A stretch of 10,265 nt of DNA from the NCBI RefSeq assembly GCF_023229025.1, contig NZ_JALOAA010000051.1, forward strand, positions 1 to 10,265, read 5' to 3'. A program made the position numbers and the translations under genes. The notes under the pieces were generated by a model. That model ran no database searches. It had not been told where the DNA came from and worked only from the letters and a program-made list of their open reading frames with translations. The stretch's first letter is position 1, and every line of letters starts with the position of its first letter. This DNA comes from Sulfurimonas sp. (GTDB lineage Bacteria > Campylobacterota > Campylobacteria > Campylobacterales > Sulfurimonadaceae). Positions 1 to 7,343 of the stretch are shown piece after piece.

Positions 1-2
1 AC

Positions 3-1964
3 ATAGATACCAGAAGCTTTCAGGCTATCGCTCCGGATGATGTTTTAACCTTTTACTACAATAGTTTTAGAGGTACGGATGTAGAGGAGACGTTTGCAAT
101 AATAGACAAAACGGTACAAAATCAAACCCACTTTGATACAAAACCTAACGATTGGTTTGAGAGATCTACAAAAAGTATAAACCTTCTAAAGAAGGTAGAG
201 GACGCTCTGTTTGCTAAAGTTACTAAAACAATAAACGACAAGCTTGAAGAGGCTTTTTATGAGATTGTCGCGCTCTCTTCATTTTTAATCATCAGCATAA
301 TAGCTCTTAGTGTCTTGATGGTAATGGCGATAAGAATGATTTTATTTAAGACAGACGAGCTAAAACAAGAGCATGACGACTCTCTTTTGTTTTTAAAGCA
401 GTATAAATCAGCTGTTGATAGAAGTTTTATAGTCTCAAAAACTGATGCCAAAGGGGTAATTACCTATGTTAATGATGAGTTTTGCAGGATAAGCGGATAC
501 ACCCCCGAGGAGCTTATTGGCAAGCAGCACAATATTGTAAGGCATCCGGATACTCCAAAAGAGACTTTCAAGTCTATGTGGCACACTATACAAACTCTCA
601 AGCAGCCATGGTCGGGAGAGTTGCAGAATTTAAACAAAAACAAAACTTCTTACTGGGTTAAAGCGATTATAAACCCCATAATCGACAGAGAGGGCAATAT
701 TGTAGAGTATATCGGAGTTAGAACAAATATTACAGAGATAAAGAGTGCTTTAACTCTAGACTTTTTAACCGGATATGCAAACAGAACAAAACTTCAAAAT
801 GATATAAAACAGTTTGATGATTTATCACTAGCTATTTTTAATCTTGACAACTTTAGACAGATTAATGATTTTTACGGACATACATTTGGAAATGAAGTTA
901 TAAAAGCATTAAGCGATAAGATATACAATACTGTTTTTAATAATAGCAATCTTAGATTTTATAAACTTCAAGGCGATGAGTTTGTAATACTTGCAAAATT
1001 ATACTCTAATGAAGAGTTTGAGGACATTGCAAAAGCTATTTTAAAAGAGATAAAAAAGGGAATTAGAATACAAAACGAGCATATATTAACCTCATGTAGT
1101 TGCGGAATATCCTTTGAAAAAAATAAAAACAAACTCTTATCTACTGCAAATATGGCGCTAAAAATTGCAAAAAAAAGTAATAATAATTTTATTGTTTACA
1201 GAGATAGTATCTCTTTAAATAAAGAGTATGAAAATAATATAAAATGGAGCAAAAAACTCTCAAATGCTTTTAAAAGAGATAATATTGTTACTTACTATCA
1301 ACCTATTGTAAACAACTCAAACCTGAGATACGAGAAGTATGAGTGTTTAGTTAGGATGATAGATGGTGATAAAGTCATATCTCCATACTTCTTTTTAGAT
1401 ATCGCTAAGCAGACTAGAGAGTACTTCAATATAACAAAAACGGTAATCAAACAATCATTTGAGATGTTTAAAGATAAAAATGTGGAGTTCTCTATAAATC
1501 TATCTATAAACGACATCACAGAGCCTAAAATATCAGAGTATATAATAATAATGCTAGAGAGATACGATATCGGCTCAAAGATTGTATTTGAGATAGTTGA
1601 GTCAGAGTATATTGAGAAGTTTGAAGATGTAATGCGCTTTATAGCTAAGGTCAAAAAGTATAACTGCAAGATTGCAATTGATGATTTTGGCACAGGATAC
1701 AGTAATTTTGAGTACCTCATAAAACTAAAAGCAGACTACTTAAAGATTGACGGCTCGCTTATTAAAAATATAGATAAAGACAAAAATGCATATATTGTTG
1801 TATCTACAATAGTTGATTTTGCTAAAAAATTAGGTATGAAGACAGTTGCAGAGTTTGTAGAGAGTGAAGAAATCTTCAACATTGTAAAAAATCTAGGAAT
1901 CGACTACTCTCAAGGCTACTACTTTTGTGAACCTAAAAAAGATCTTCTTGTGGAGTCTGCTTGA
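3..1964 (+). CDS. Membrane sensor with NIT-like, PAS, GGDEF and EAL domains (5' end outside the window)
   Basis: The frame is open from base 3 to the TGA at 1962-1964, giving 653 residues without a start, so the gene begins upstream. In order: a helical periplasmic part (residues 1-86) whose Trp51 and following helix resemble the end of a nitrate/nitrite-sensing NIT domain; one membrane segment (about 87-112); a PAS domain (about 137-249) with the NIVRHPD...W signature of Aer-type, often FAD-binding, PAS domains; a GGDEF domain (about 251-420); and an EAL domain to the end. The GGDEF signature is degenerate (QGDEF at 969-983) and no RxxD inhibitory site precedes it. The EAL half keeps ECLVR (from 1341), DDFGTGY (1680-1700), YLKIDG, the AEFVES glutamate and SQGYYFCEP, so c-di-GMP phosphodiesterase activity is the best guess. 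Its stop overlaps the cheB start. NIT assignment is tentative; PAS, GGDEF and EAL are clear. Confidence 0.9.
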   Translation: MDTRSFQAIAPDDVLTFYYNSFRGTDVEETFAIIDKTVQNQTHFDTKPNDWFERSTKSINLLKKVEDALFAKVTKTINDKLEEAFYEIVALSSFLIISIIALSVLMVMAIRMILFKTDELKQEHDDSLLFLKQYKSAVDRSFIVSKTDAKGVITYVNDEFCRISGYTPEELIGKQHNIVRHPDTPKETFKSMWHTIQTLKQPWSGELQNLNKNKTSYWVKAIINPIIDREGNIVEYIGVRTNITEIKSALTLDFLTGYANRTKLQNDIKQFDDLSLAIFNLDNFRQINDFYGHTFGNEVIKALSDKIYNTVFNNSNLRFYKLQGDEFVILAKLYSNEEFEDIAKAILKEIKKGIRIQNEHILTSCSCGISFEKNKNKLLSTANMALKIAKKSNNNFIVYRDSISLNKEYENNIKWSKKLSNAFKRDNIVTYYQPIVNNSNLRYEKYECLVRMIDGDKVISPYFFLDIAKQTREYFNITKTVIKQSFEMFKDKNVEFSINLSINDITEPKISEYIIIMLERYDIGSKIVFEIVESEYIEKFEDVMRFIAKVKKYNCKIAIDDFGTGYSNFEYLIKLKADYLKIDGSLIKNIDKDKNAYIVVSTIVDFAKKLGMKTVAEFVESEEIFNIVKNLGIDYSQGYYFCEPKKDLLVESA

Positions 1965-2536
1965 TATCTACATTACAAAAAATAGTTCTTATAGGTGCAT
2001 CTACAGGAGGTCCGGGGCAGATAGAAAGAATTATCCAATCCCTTCCTATCTTAAACAATACTGCAATTATAATAGCTCAACATATGTCAATAGATTTTAT
2101 ACCAAGCTTTACTAAAAGATTACAAACCCTTAGTTTAAATAGTGTTAATATGGTAGATAATAGCACTTTAATTCAAAGCACAAATATATATATTTGTCAT
2201 GGGATAACCTCAGTAAGAAAAGAGAGCGATGGTTTTAGATTTAACGTTGAATCATCAAAACAGTACAAATACAACCCCGATATAAATACTGTTTTTAACT
2301 CCTTTGTCCCTTTTATAGAAGATGTCGAAATTTTAGCTGTTATATTAACCGGTATTGGAGATGATGGTATTAACGGATGCGCAGAATTAGCTCTTAGAGG
2401 AGTAAGAACTATAACTCAAGATGAGAAGAGCTCTATTGTTGATGGTATGCCAAGCAGAGCAAGAAGTTGTGTTAATAATATAGAGATCTCAGATATAGCA
2501 GAGATTAAAGAGAAGATTAGGAATTTTTGTAGCTAA
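1961..2536 (+). CDS. cheB: CheB-type protein-glutamate methylesterase, catalytic domain only
   Basis: This 191-residue protein is a stand-alone CheB methylesterase domain, which removes methyl groups from (and may deamidate) chemoreceptor glutamates in the cytoplasm. The catalytic triad is visible: Ser14 in GASTGG, His41 in AQHM and Asp135 in GDDG. The SIVDGMP segment near the C-terminus matches the family. There is no N-terminal receiver domain or linker, so control by CheA phosphorylation in the usual way is not possible; receiver-less CheB is also known in Campylobacter. The start is a TTG at 1961 that overlaps the upstream TGA by three bases, with TGGAG at 1951-1955 as a plausible ribosome binding site five bases before it. 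No other start codon fits before the conserved first strand. The stop TAA shares one base with the cheR ATG, which suggests translational coupling. Confidence 0.93.
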   Translation: MISTLQKIVLIGASTGGPGQIERIIQSLPILNNTAIIIAQHMSIDFIPSFTKRLQTLSLNSVNMVDNSTLIQSTNIYICHGITSVRKESDGFRFNVESSKQYKYNPDINTVFNSFVPFIEDVEILAVILTGIGDDGINGCAELALRGVRTITQDEKSSIVDGMPSRARSCVNNIEISDIAEIKEKIRNFCS

Positions 2537-3312
2537 TGTTTAGTTTTTTTAAAAAAAAAGAGCCCTCTTCTATTAACTTGGAAGAAAATATTGAATATGA
2601 CTATACGGATGTATTGCCAATTGCAGAGTTTTTTAAAAATGAGACCGGAGTAACCTTTGATAAACAGGTATCAATTTTGCAAAATAAAGTTACTACCTTT
2701 TGCAAACAAAGAGAGATATACTCTTTTAGAGAGCTTTTAAAACTGATAAAAAGTGATAAAGATTTAAAGCAGGCCCTGATAGATTACTTAACAACAAATG
2801 AGACATTTTTCTATAGGGAGTTTAAACAGATTAAGGAGCTTGTAAAACTAGTCAAACAAGCAAATAGAAATGTTTCAATATTGTGTGCGCCCTCTGCTAC
2901 GGGTGAAGAGCCTTATGGAATCGCAATCGCCCTTTTAGAAGCAGGTGTCTCACAAAATAGCTTTCATATTACAGGTATTGATATTAACTCTGATGCAACG
3001 CAAAAGGCGACTGCAGCGATATATAATGAGAGAAACATACGAAATCTCTCTCAAAGCATATTGGAGAACTATTTTCTCAAAGAGAACTCCAGATATATCT
3101 TAAAAGATATAGTCAAATCACAAGTGACATTTAAGGTCATAAATCTATTTGATCCGGATTTTAAAAATATTGGCAAATTTGATTTTATATTTTCAAGAAA
3201 TATGTTTATATATTTTGATAAAGAGACAAAAATTCGTGCAAAAAAGATATTAGAAGATTTAAGAAAAAATCCTAATCAGGAGATTTTTTTCGGACATGCA
3301 GATCTGTTTTAA
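2536..3312 (+). CDS. cheR: CheR-type chemoreceptor glutamate methyltransferase
   Basis: This 258-residue SAM-dependent methyltransferase adds methyl groups to chemoreceptor glutamates, opposing CheB. The N-terminal helical domain covers about residues 25-85, followed by TNETFFYRE (87-95), the SAM-binding segment CAPSATGEEPY (117-127), the acidic residue of GIDIN (Asp150) and SRNMFIYFD (221-229), all typical of CheR. The protein stops soon after GHADLF, which lines up with AGHSENF of enteric CheR, so about 20 residues of the usual C-terminal strand are missing. Reading the other two frames past the stop gives no continuation, so a simple frameshift is unlikely. The ATG overlaps the cheB stop (TAATG). 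A poly-lysine stretch near the N-terminus (KKKE) and the first 24 residues are not part of the conserved fold. It is the last gene before the convergent por operon. Confidence 0.93.
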   Translation: MFSFFKKKEPSSINLEENIEYDYTDVLPIAEFFKNETGVTFDKQVSILQNKVTTFCKQREIYSFRELLKLIKSDKDLKQALIDYLTTNETFFYREFKQIKELVKLVKQANRNVSILCAPSATGEEPYGIAIALLEAGVSQNSFHITGIDINSDATQKATAAIYNERNIRNLSQSILENYFLKENSRYILKDIVKSQVTFKVINLFDPDFKNIGKFDFIFSRNMFIYFDKETKIRAKKILEDLRKNPNQEIFFGHADLF

Positions 3313-3357
3313 TATTTTAATTTAACTTCGAGAGATTACAGTTGGTGTGATTTGTGT

Positions 3358-3403
3358 CTAACTCAGACAAAGGCTATACTAAAGTATGCCGTGTCTGAGT
3401 TAG
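3358..3403. repeat. Long intergenic palindrome between convergent cheR and porB
   Basis: Two 12-base arms, CTAACTCAGACA (3358-3369) and TGTCTGAGTTAG (3392-3403), are perfect inverted copies. The interior also pairs imperfectly: GGC at 3372-3374 with GCC at 3388-3390, and ATACT with AGTAT around a tiny AA centre. Either transcript would form a strong hairpin here. Neither side has a run of T where an intrinsic terminator needs it. It may be a bidirectional transcription stop between convergent operons or a copy of a dispersed palindromic element. Confidence 0.75.
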
Positions 3404-3417
3404 GCGCAAGGCGCGCC
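3403..3417. repeat. Short GC-only hairpin abutting the long palindrome
   Basis: GGCGC (3403-3407) can pair with GCGCC (3413-3417) around a five-base loop. The segment contains the eight-base palindrome GGCGCGCC (3410-3417), unexpected in such AT-rich DNA. It shares its first base with the end of the long palindrome, so the two may be parts of a single structure that lies just downstream of the porB stop. Confidence 0.55.
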
Positions 3418-3432
3418 GAAGATAAAAGCTTT

Positions 3433-4389
3433 TTAAACGCGAGCTTCTTCACGACGTTGTAAGTACGCCCAATTAGCATCTACACGCTCTTGCCACTCTT
3501 TAATTAAGTATTTGTACTCATCCTTAAAAAGATGTTTAAAACGTCCCTGAGCAGCTAAGTACTCCTCAACAGGGATTACATTTTTTGGTCTATATGTAAT
3601 GTTTAACTCATGCCCGTCAATAATCTCATATAGCGGAAATACTAAAGTGTCAGTTGATAAATCCGTTAAGTGCATTGTATCTTTAGGGTCAAACTTCCAC
3701 TCTGTTGTACAAGGAGATACTGCATTTATAAAGACAGGTCCATCAACAGAAAAGCCGTGCTGAATCTTCTTTACCATATCCTTCCACTTATTTGGAGCAA
3801 CTTGTGCCGAGTATGGAATACCATGCGCAGCCATAATTGCTACCATATCTTTTTTGTTTTTCTTCTCACCGTAACTGACACGACCTGCCGGTGACGTTGT
3901 TGCAGAAGAGCCTATAGGAGTAGAGCTTGAACGTTGTCCACCTGTGTTTGCATAAACTTCATTATCAAGAACAACATGCATTATATTGTGTCCACGCTCC
4001 ATACATCCGGATATCCACTGAAAACCAATATCGTAAGATGCACCGTCTCCTGCAAAAGATACAAACTTAGGATTGCGCTCAGGCTGCTTTAGACGACCCT
4101 TATTTTTAAGTGCTTTATACATACTCTCTGCACCCGCAACAGCTGTTGAGCCGTTTTCAAATCCAATATGTATCCAAGAAGCATCCCAAGATGTATAAGG
4201 ATAAACTGCCGTACAAACTTCAAGACATCCCGTTGATGCTGATAAAACCATATCATCATTTGTTGCGTTTAATACTTCACGAACAATAATCGAGTGCGCA
4301 CAACCAGGGCACAAAAGATTCGCACCCTCAAAGCGGTCAGCCGATGTTGAAAACTCTTTTAAGTTTTTTATTTTTTTCATTTCACTCAC
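3433..4389 (-). CDS. porB: Pyruvate:ferredoxin oxidoreductase, beta subunit (thiamine diphosphate binding)
   Basis: This 318-residue protein is the beta subunit of the four-subunit POR. It carries the thiamine diphosphate/Mg site, seen as GDGASYD (113-119), Asn142 and NTGGQ (147-151). Cys27, Cys30, Cys54 and Cys226 (LCPGC, STGC, SPC) fit the ligands of the proximal [4Fe-4S] cluster. The enzyme interconverts pyruvate plus CoA with acetyl-CoA plus CO2, exchanging electrons with ferredoxin or flavodoxin. The start is taken as GTG at 4389, because TAAGGAG (AGGAG at 4395-4399) lies five bases upstream; the ATG nine bases further in would be 14 bases from that site. The Shine-Dalgarno overlaps the porA stop codon, so translation is likely coupled. 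It is the last gene of the operon. Confidence 0.96.
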   Translation of the reverse strand: MSEMKKIKNLKEFSTSADRFEGANLLCPGCAHSIIVREVLNATNDDMVLSASTGCLEVCTAVYPYTSWDASWIHIGFENGSTAVAGAESMYKALKNKGRLKQPERNPKFVSFAGDGASYDIGFQWISGCMERGHNIMHVVLDNEVYANTGGQRSSSTPIGSSATTSPAGRVSYGEKKNKKDMVAIMAAHGIPYSAQVAPNKWKDMVKKIQHGFSVDGPVFINAVSPCTTEWKFDPKDTMHLTDLSTDTLVFPLYEIIDGHELNITYRPKNVIPVEEYLAAQGRFKHLFKDEYKYLIKEWQERVDANWAYLQRREEARV

Positions 4390-4394
4390 GGTTT

Positions 4395-4399
4395 CTCCT
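4395..4399 (-). promoter_or_regulatory. Ribosome binding site that fixes the GTG start of porB
   Basis: On the minus strand AGGAG overlaps the porA TAA (TAAGGAG) and sits five bases before GTG. This favours the GTG at 4389 over the ATG at 4380. Confidence 0.7.
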
Positions 4400-5622
4400 T
4401 ATAGGTATGCTAGTTTCGGTCCACGAACACCGATAAACTGTTGTAGAGGTGTAGTTACTTTACCTGCATCAACATTTGCTTGTAACTCTTTAAAGAGAGC
4501 AACTAAATTAGCTTTAGTTAAATCACGTCCACCTAGTCCATATACATAGCCTGATAGGAGTGCTTTTGAGTCACTGTTATAGAGTGAGCCTGCTATCTCA
4601 TTAAAAAGCATTCCAACAGTACCGCCCGGAGATGAGCGATCAAGTGCTGCTATAGCTTTAATATCTTTTAATGCCTCTCTAATTTCAAAAAACGGAAACG
4701 GGCGAATTACACGAATTCCAACTACGCCGGCTTTTATGCCTTGTGCTCTCATCTCCGTTGCTACTTCACGTGCAGTCTCAACCGAAGTACCCATACATAC
4801 GACACATACGTCAGCATCATCCATATCATACTTCTCTACTATATTGTATTTGCGTCCGCTTAATTTTTCAAAATCATCAAACGCTGCTTGGATTTTCGGC
4901 ATAACTTTTGTCATCAAATCATTATGTTGACGAGCTTTATGCTCAAAGTGCCAATCCTCTTCTGTCTGAACACCATGAGTTACGGGATGTTCAAAGTCAA
5001 GCATATCGTTCATAGGCTTGAACTCCCCAACAAAACCATACCCTTGGTCATCAGTTAAAGTGTGAACACCCTGTGCTGTATGAGAAGTCAAGAAGCCATC
5101 TTGATGAACCATACATGGAAGCCTAACATCATGATCTTCACTAACTTTAAATGCAATAAAATTCAAATCATACGCATCTTGCGGGCAGTATGCATCAAAC
5201 TGAATCCATCCACTGTCACGTCCTAAATACATATCTGAGTGATCACCGTTAACATTAAGCGGAGCAGCAAGTGCACGGTTTACCACATTAAGTACGATTG
5301 GCAAACGCATACCTGAAGCTTGGTAGAGCGTCTCAACCATAAGCGCAAATCCCTGAGAGGAGGTAGCTGTAGCAACACGCCCTCCTGCAGCAGCTGCACC
5401 TATACAGCCGGACATTGCAGCATGCTCAGACTCAACCATTACAAACTCACCCTCTACATAACCATCAGCCAAAAACTTTGCATAGCCTTCAACTATAGGA
5501 GTTGACGGCGTAATAGGATATGCTGCAACAACATCAATTTGACACTGTCTCATTGCTTGAGCAGCAGCAAAGTTTCCATCCCAAACTTCGATATCTCTTA
5601 GTTCCATCTTATCAAATGCCAT
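4399..5622 (-). CDS. porA: Pyruvate:ferredoxin oxidoreductase, alpha subunit
   Basis: This 407-residue alpha subunit holds the pyrimidine-binding half of the thiamine diphosphate site and the substrate pocket. Visible family motifs are YPITPST (35-41), VESEHA (63-68), ATSSQG (86-91), NRAL (115-118) and NGDHSD (125-130). The last is characteristic of pyruvate-type enzymes and argues against 2-oxoglutarate or branched-chain oxo-acid specificity. The C-terminal part (from about residue 265) resembles the transketolase-like C-terminal domain II. The length is normal for separate-subunit PORs. The ATG at 5622 shares one base with the porD stop (TAATG), with AGGAGG seven bases upstream inside the acidic 3' end of porD. 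It lies between porD and porB and must act as a complex with all four subunits. Confidence 0.96.
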   Translation of the reverse strand: MAFDKMELRDIEVWDGNFAAAQAMRQCQIDVVAAYPITPSTPIVEGYAKFLADGYVEGEFVMVESEHAAMSGCIGAAAAGGRVATATSSQGFALMVETLYQASGMRLPIVLNVVNRALAAPLNVNGDHSDMYLGRDSGWIQFDAYCPQDAYDLNFIAFKVSEDHDVRLPCMVHQDGFLTSHTAQGVHTLTDDQGYGFVGEFKPMNDMLDFEHPVTHGVQTEEDWHFEHKARQHNDLMTKVMPKIQAAFDDFEKLSGRKYNIVEKYDMDDADVCVVCMGTSVETAREVATEMRAQGIKAGVVGIRVIRPFPFFEIREALKDIKAIAALDRSSPGGTVGMLFNEIAGSLYNSDSKALLSGYVYGLGGRDLTKANLVALFKELQANVDAGKVTTPLQQFIGVRGPKLAYL

Positions 5623-6017
5623 TACGCTTCCTCCTCATCTTTTTTAGGCCAATTAGCGATCTCTGTCTCTTCATCGGCTTGCTCTGGGAACATTAGAAGT
5701 GATTTAGGGTTTGTAGGGCAAACCTCAACACATATTCCACATCCCTTACAGTGATCCATATCTACACCGATTAGCTTTTTATCTCTTGATATTATTGAAA
5801 CATCCGGACAATATATCCAACAAAATTGACAATCAATACAGTAATCTTTGTTAAATATAGGCTTAATCAATCTCCAATCAGCAACACTTGCAGTATAAGA
5901 GCTATTTTGTGAATATGCACGATCTTCTTGTCTTGTTCCAGCTATATCGTCTATTTTTCCGTCGAAAGTGCGCAGCATTGCTCCGATTTCAAACTCATCC
6001 CATCCTTTTTTTGCCAT
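5622..6017 (-). CDS. porD: Pyruvate:ferredoxin oxidoreductase, delta subunit (2x[4Fe-4S] ferredoxin)
   Basis: This 131-residue ferredoxin-like subunit carries electrons between the thiamine diphosphate core and the external carrier. Two full cluster motifs are present: Cys60, 63, 66, 70 followed by Pro, and Cys90, 93, 96, 100 followed by Pro. The roughly 55-residue N-terminal extension before the first cluster (rich in acidic and polar residues) and the acidic tail ending EEEA are longer than in archaeal PorD and appear typical of the campylobacterotal form, a point from memory, not alignment. The ATG at 6017 follows GGGA at a good distance. There are ten bases between the porG stop and this start, and the stop overlaps the porA start. 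Confidence 0.95.
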   Translation of the reverse strand: MAKKGWDEFEIGAMLRTFDGKIDDIAGTRQEDRAYSQNSSYTASVADWRLIKPIFNKDYCIDCQFCWIYCPDVSIISRDKKLIGVDMDHCKGCGICVEVCPTNPKSLLMFPEQADEETEIANWPKKDEEEA

Positions 6018-6027
6018 AATAAATCCC

Positions 6028-6585
6028 TTACTTTACTTCATCGTATGCGCGCTGAATTGCAAGCATATTTGAATCGATAATCTTTTGTGGTAACTTTTCA
6101 AGAACTCTCTTCATGCTATCTTTAAAAAAATCAATTTCATACATTCCGGAAACTTTCATAAATGCACCAAGCATAGGCGTATTTGGAATCGGGCGACCAA
6201 TAGTTTCGTTTGCAATAGTAATACAATCTACGGTGTAAACCTCTTTTCCTTCTAGCTTAGGCTGAGCTTTAATTAGTTCTTCTTTGCTTAAGTGAGTAGT
6301 GATTATATATTTTGTCGTCTCTTTATGATTTATTGTTATATCTGTTGTTATTGCCAATGCGGGGTCAATAACAAAAACATAATCAGGTTTCATATATTTT
6401 TCATGATTCATTATTACTTCATCATCAACGCGATTGTATGCTGTCATTGCCGCTCCACGTTTTGCAGAACCATAAAATGCAAATGCCTGAACATGTTTAC
6501 CTGTAGTAGAAACAACATCGGCCAAACCTTTAGCACCGGTTACAGCCCCTTGTCCGGCACGACTATGCCATCTGATCTCTAGCAT
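6028..6585 (-). CDS. porG: Pyruvate:ferredoxin oxidoreductase, gamma subunit
   Basis: This 185-residue protein is the first gene of the operon and encodes the gamma subunit, which corresponds to domain III of single-chain PFOR. It begins with the family's strand and glycine-rich loop (RAGQGA, residues 9-14), followed by the conserved FYGSAKRGA segment (37-45), which takes the place of the GPEVRGG motif of related subunits. The length is as expected. The ATG at 6585 has AAGGAG about eight bases upstream. The gene order gamma-delta-alpha-beta matches that of Helicobacter pylori and relatives. Its promoter region is 6586-6704, which also holds three copies of TTAAGAAC. Confidence 0.95.
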   Translation of the reverse strand: MLEIRWHSRAGQGAVTGAKGLADVVSTTGKHVQAFAFYGSAKRGAAMTAYNRVDDEVIMNHEKYMKPDYVFVIDPALAITTDITINHKETTKYIITTHLSKEELIKAQPKLEGKEVYTVDCITIANETIGRPIPNTPMLGAFMKVSGMYEIDFFKDSMKRVLEKLPQKIIDSNMLAIQRAYDEVK

Positions 6586-6606
6586 AAACTCTCCTTGTAT
6601 TTAATA

Positions 6607-6691
6607 TTAAGAACTCTCAATTCTATTTTACCCCTTATTCTAGACAAGTTGTTCTTAAAAATAGCTTGATGTTTTACTCCTAATTAAGAAC
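6607..6691. promoter_or_regulatory. Three copies of TTAAGAAC upstream of porG: possible operator cluster
   Basis: TTAAGAAC occurs at 6607-6614 and 6684-6691 in the plus orientation and at 6651-6658 in the reverse orientation (GTTCTTAA). The first overlaps the predicted transcription start and the second lies just upstream of the predicted -35, so a bound protein would contact the promoter. No known regulator is recognised from this motif. Confidence 0.35.
6620..6647 (-). promoter_or_regulatory. Candidate promoter of the por operon
   Basis: On the minus strand a TTGTCT (6642-6647) is followed after 16 bases by TAGAAT (6620-6625), one mismatch from TATAAT. Transcription would begin near 6613, leaving a leader of about 28 bases to the porG ATG. 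The -35 match is weak, as is common in this group. A second start further upstream, or read-through from the phosphatase gene, cannot be excluded. Confidence 0.45.
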
Positions 6692-6704
6692 AGGCAAAAG
6701 TGTG

Positions 6705-7343
6705 TTATTTTTTCCTATTTTGCAGATAGATAGCAGCTTCTAAGGCATCATTCAATATAACATTTGTGAACATTTTTAATGTCTCTATTTTATCATAACC
6801 ACTCAAAACTCCTATGGAGTTTACATTTGCACTTTTTGCCGCAATGAGGTCGAGTTTTGTATCGCCAATCATCCATACTTCTCTATTTTTTATATCTAAT
6901 TTTTGCAGAGCTTTTGTTATAGGCTCTGCGTGTGGCTTAGGATTCTCTACATCCTCTCTGCCGATTAACACTTCAAAGTGATGCATGACGCCAAAATGCT
7001 CCATTAGTACCTTAGAGTAGTGCCCTGTTTTTGTCGTCACAATTCCTAGCGTTGCAAACCGACTTGCTAGCTCTATTGCCTCTTTTGCATTTTTTAAAAG
7101 CACTGTTTTTTGAGTTGAAATATCTCTATAGTGTCCTTTATACGTAGCAATCAAATCAGAAATACTCTCTTTTTCAACCCCAAGCTCTTTATACATAATA
7201 TCAAGTGGGTACCCTATGAGAGATTTTATCTCCTCATTATCCCTTCTTGGTAGTTTGTGAAAATCAAAAGAGTGCTCAAATGACTCCAATATTGCTTCTG
7301 TTGAATCTATGAGAGTCCCGTCTAAATCAAAAAGTATTATCAT
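6705..7343 (-). CDS. HAD-superfamily phosphatase (Gph/PpaX-like)
   Basis: This 212-residue protein is a soluble haloacid dehalogenase-type hydrolase, probably a small-molecule phosphatase. The four HAD motifs are visible: DLDGT with nucleophile Asp6 and acid Asp8; the VTTKTG segment (102-107) with the motif II Thr; Lys136 in NPKP; and GDTKLD (160-165) with Asp161 and Asp165 for Mg. A helical cap lies between motifs I and II (about residues 15-80), as in phosphoglycolate phosphatases, but substrate cannot be read from sequence. The ATG at 7343 lies inside the end of the upstream binding-protein gene (17 bp overlap), with GTGGGA just before it, so the two are probably co-translated. No hairpin terminator is seen between its stop and porG. 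Confidence 0.88.
   Translation of the reverse strand: MIILFDLDGTLIDSTEAILESFEHSFDFHKLPRRDNEEIKSLIGYPLDIMYKELGVEKESISDLIATYKGHYRDISTQKTVLLKNAKEAIELASRFATLGIVTTKTGHYSKVLMEHFGVMHHFEVLIGREDVENPKPHAEPITKALQKLDIKNREVWMIGDTKLDLIAAKSANVNSIGVLSGYDKIETLKMFTNVILNDALEAAIYLQNRKK

Noticed and set aside
1298..1720. 140-codon open frame on the minus strand within the EAL region
   Set aside because: It lies fully antisense to conserved EAL coding sequence, has no ribosome binding site of note and its product has no recognisable features.
2180..2197. Perfect 18-base palindrome ACAAATATATATATTTGT inside cheB
   Set aside because: It is built from an alternating AT run, encodes ordinary cheB residues and is likely by chance in this composition.
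3670..3894. 74-codon open frame on the plus strand antisense to porB
   Set aside because: It covers conserved porB sequence and shows no domain or start signal.
6292..6582. 96-codon open frame on the plus strand antisense to porG
   Set aside because: It is a shadow of porG codons; the Cys/Tyr-rich product is the usual result of reading AT-rich genes backwards.
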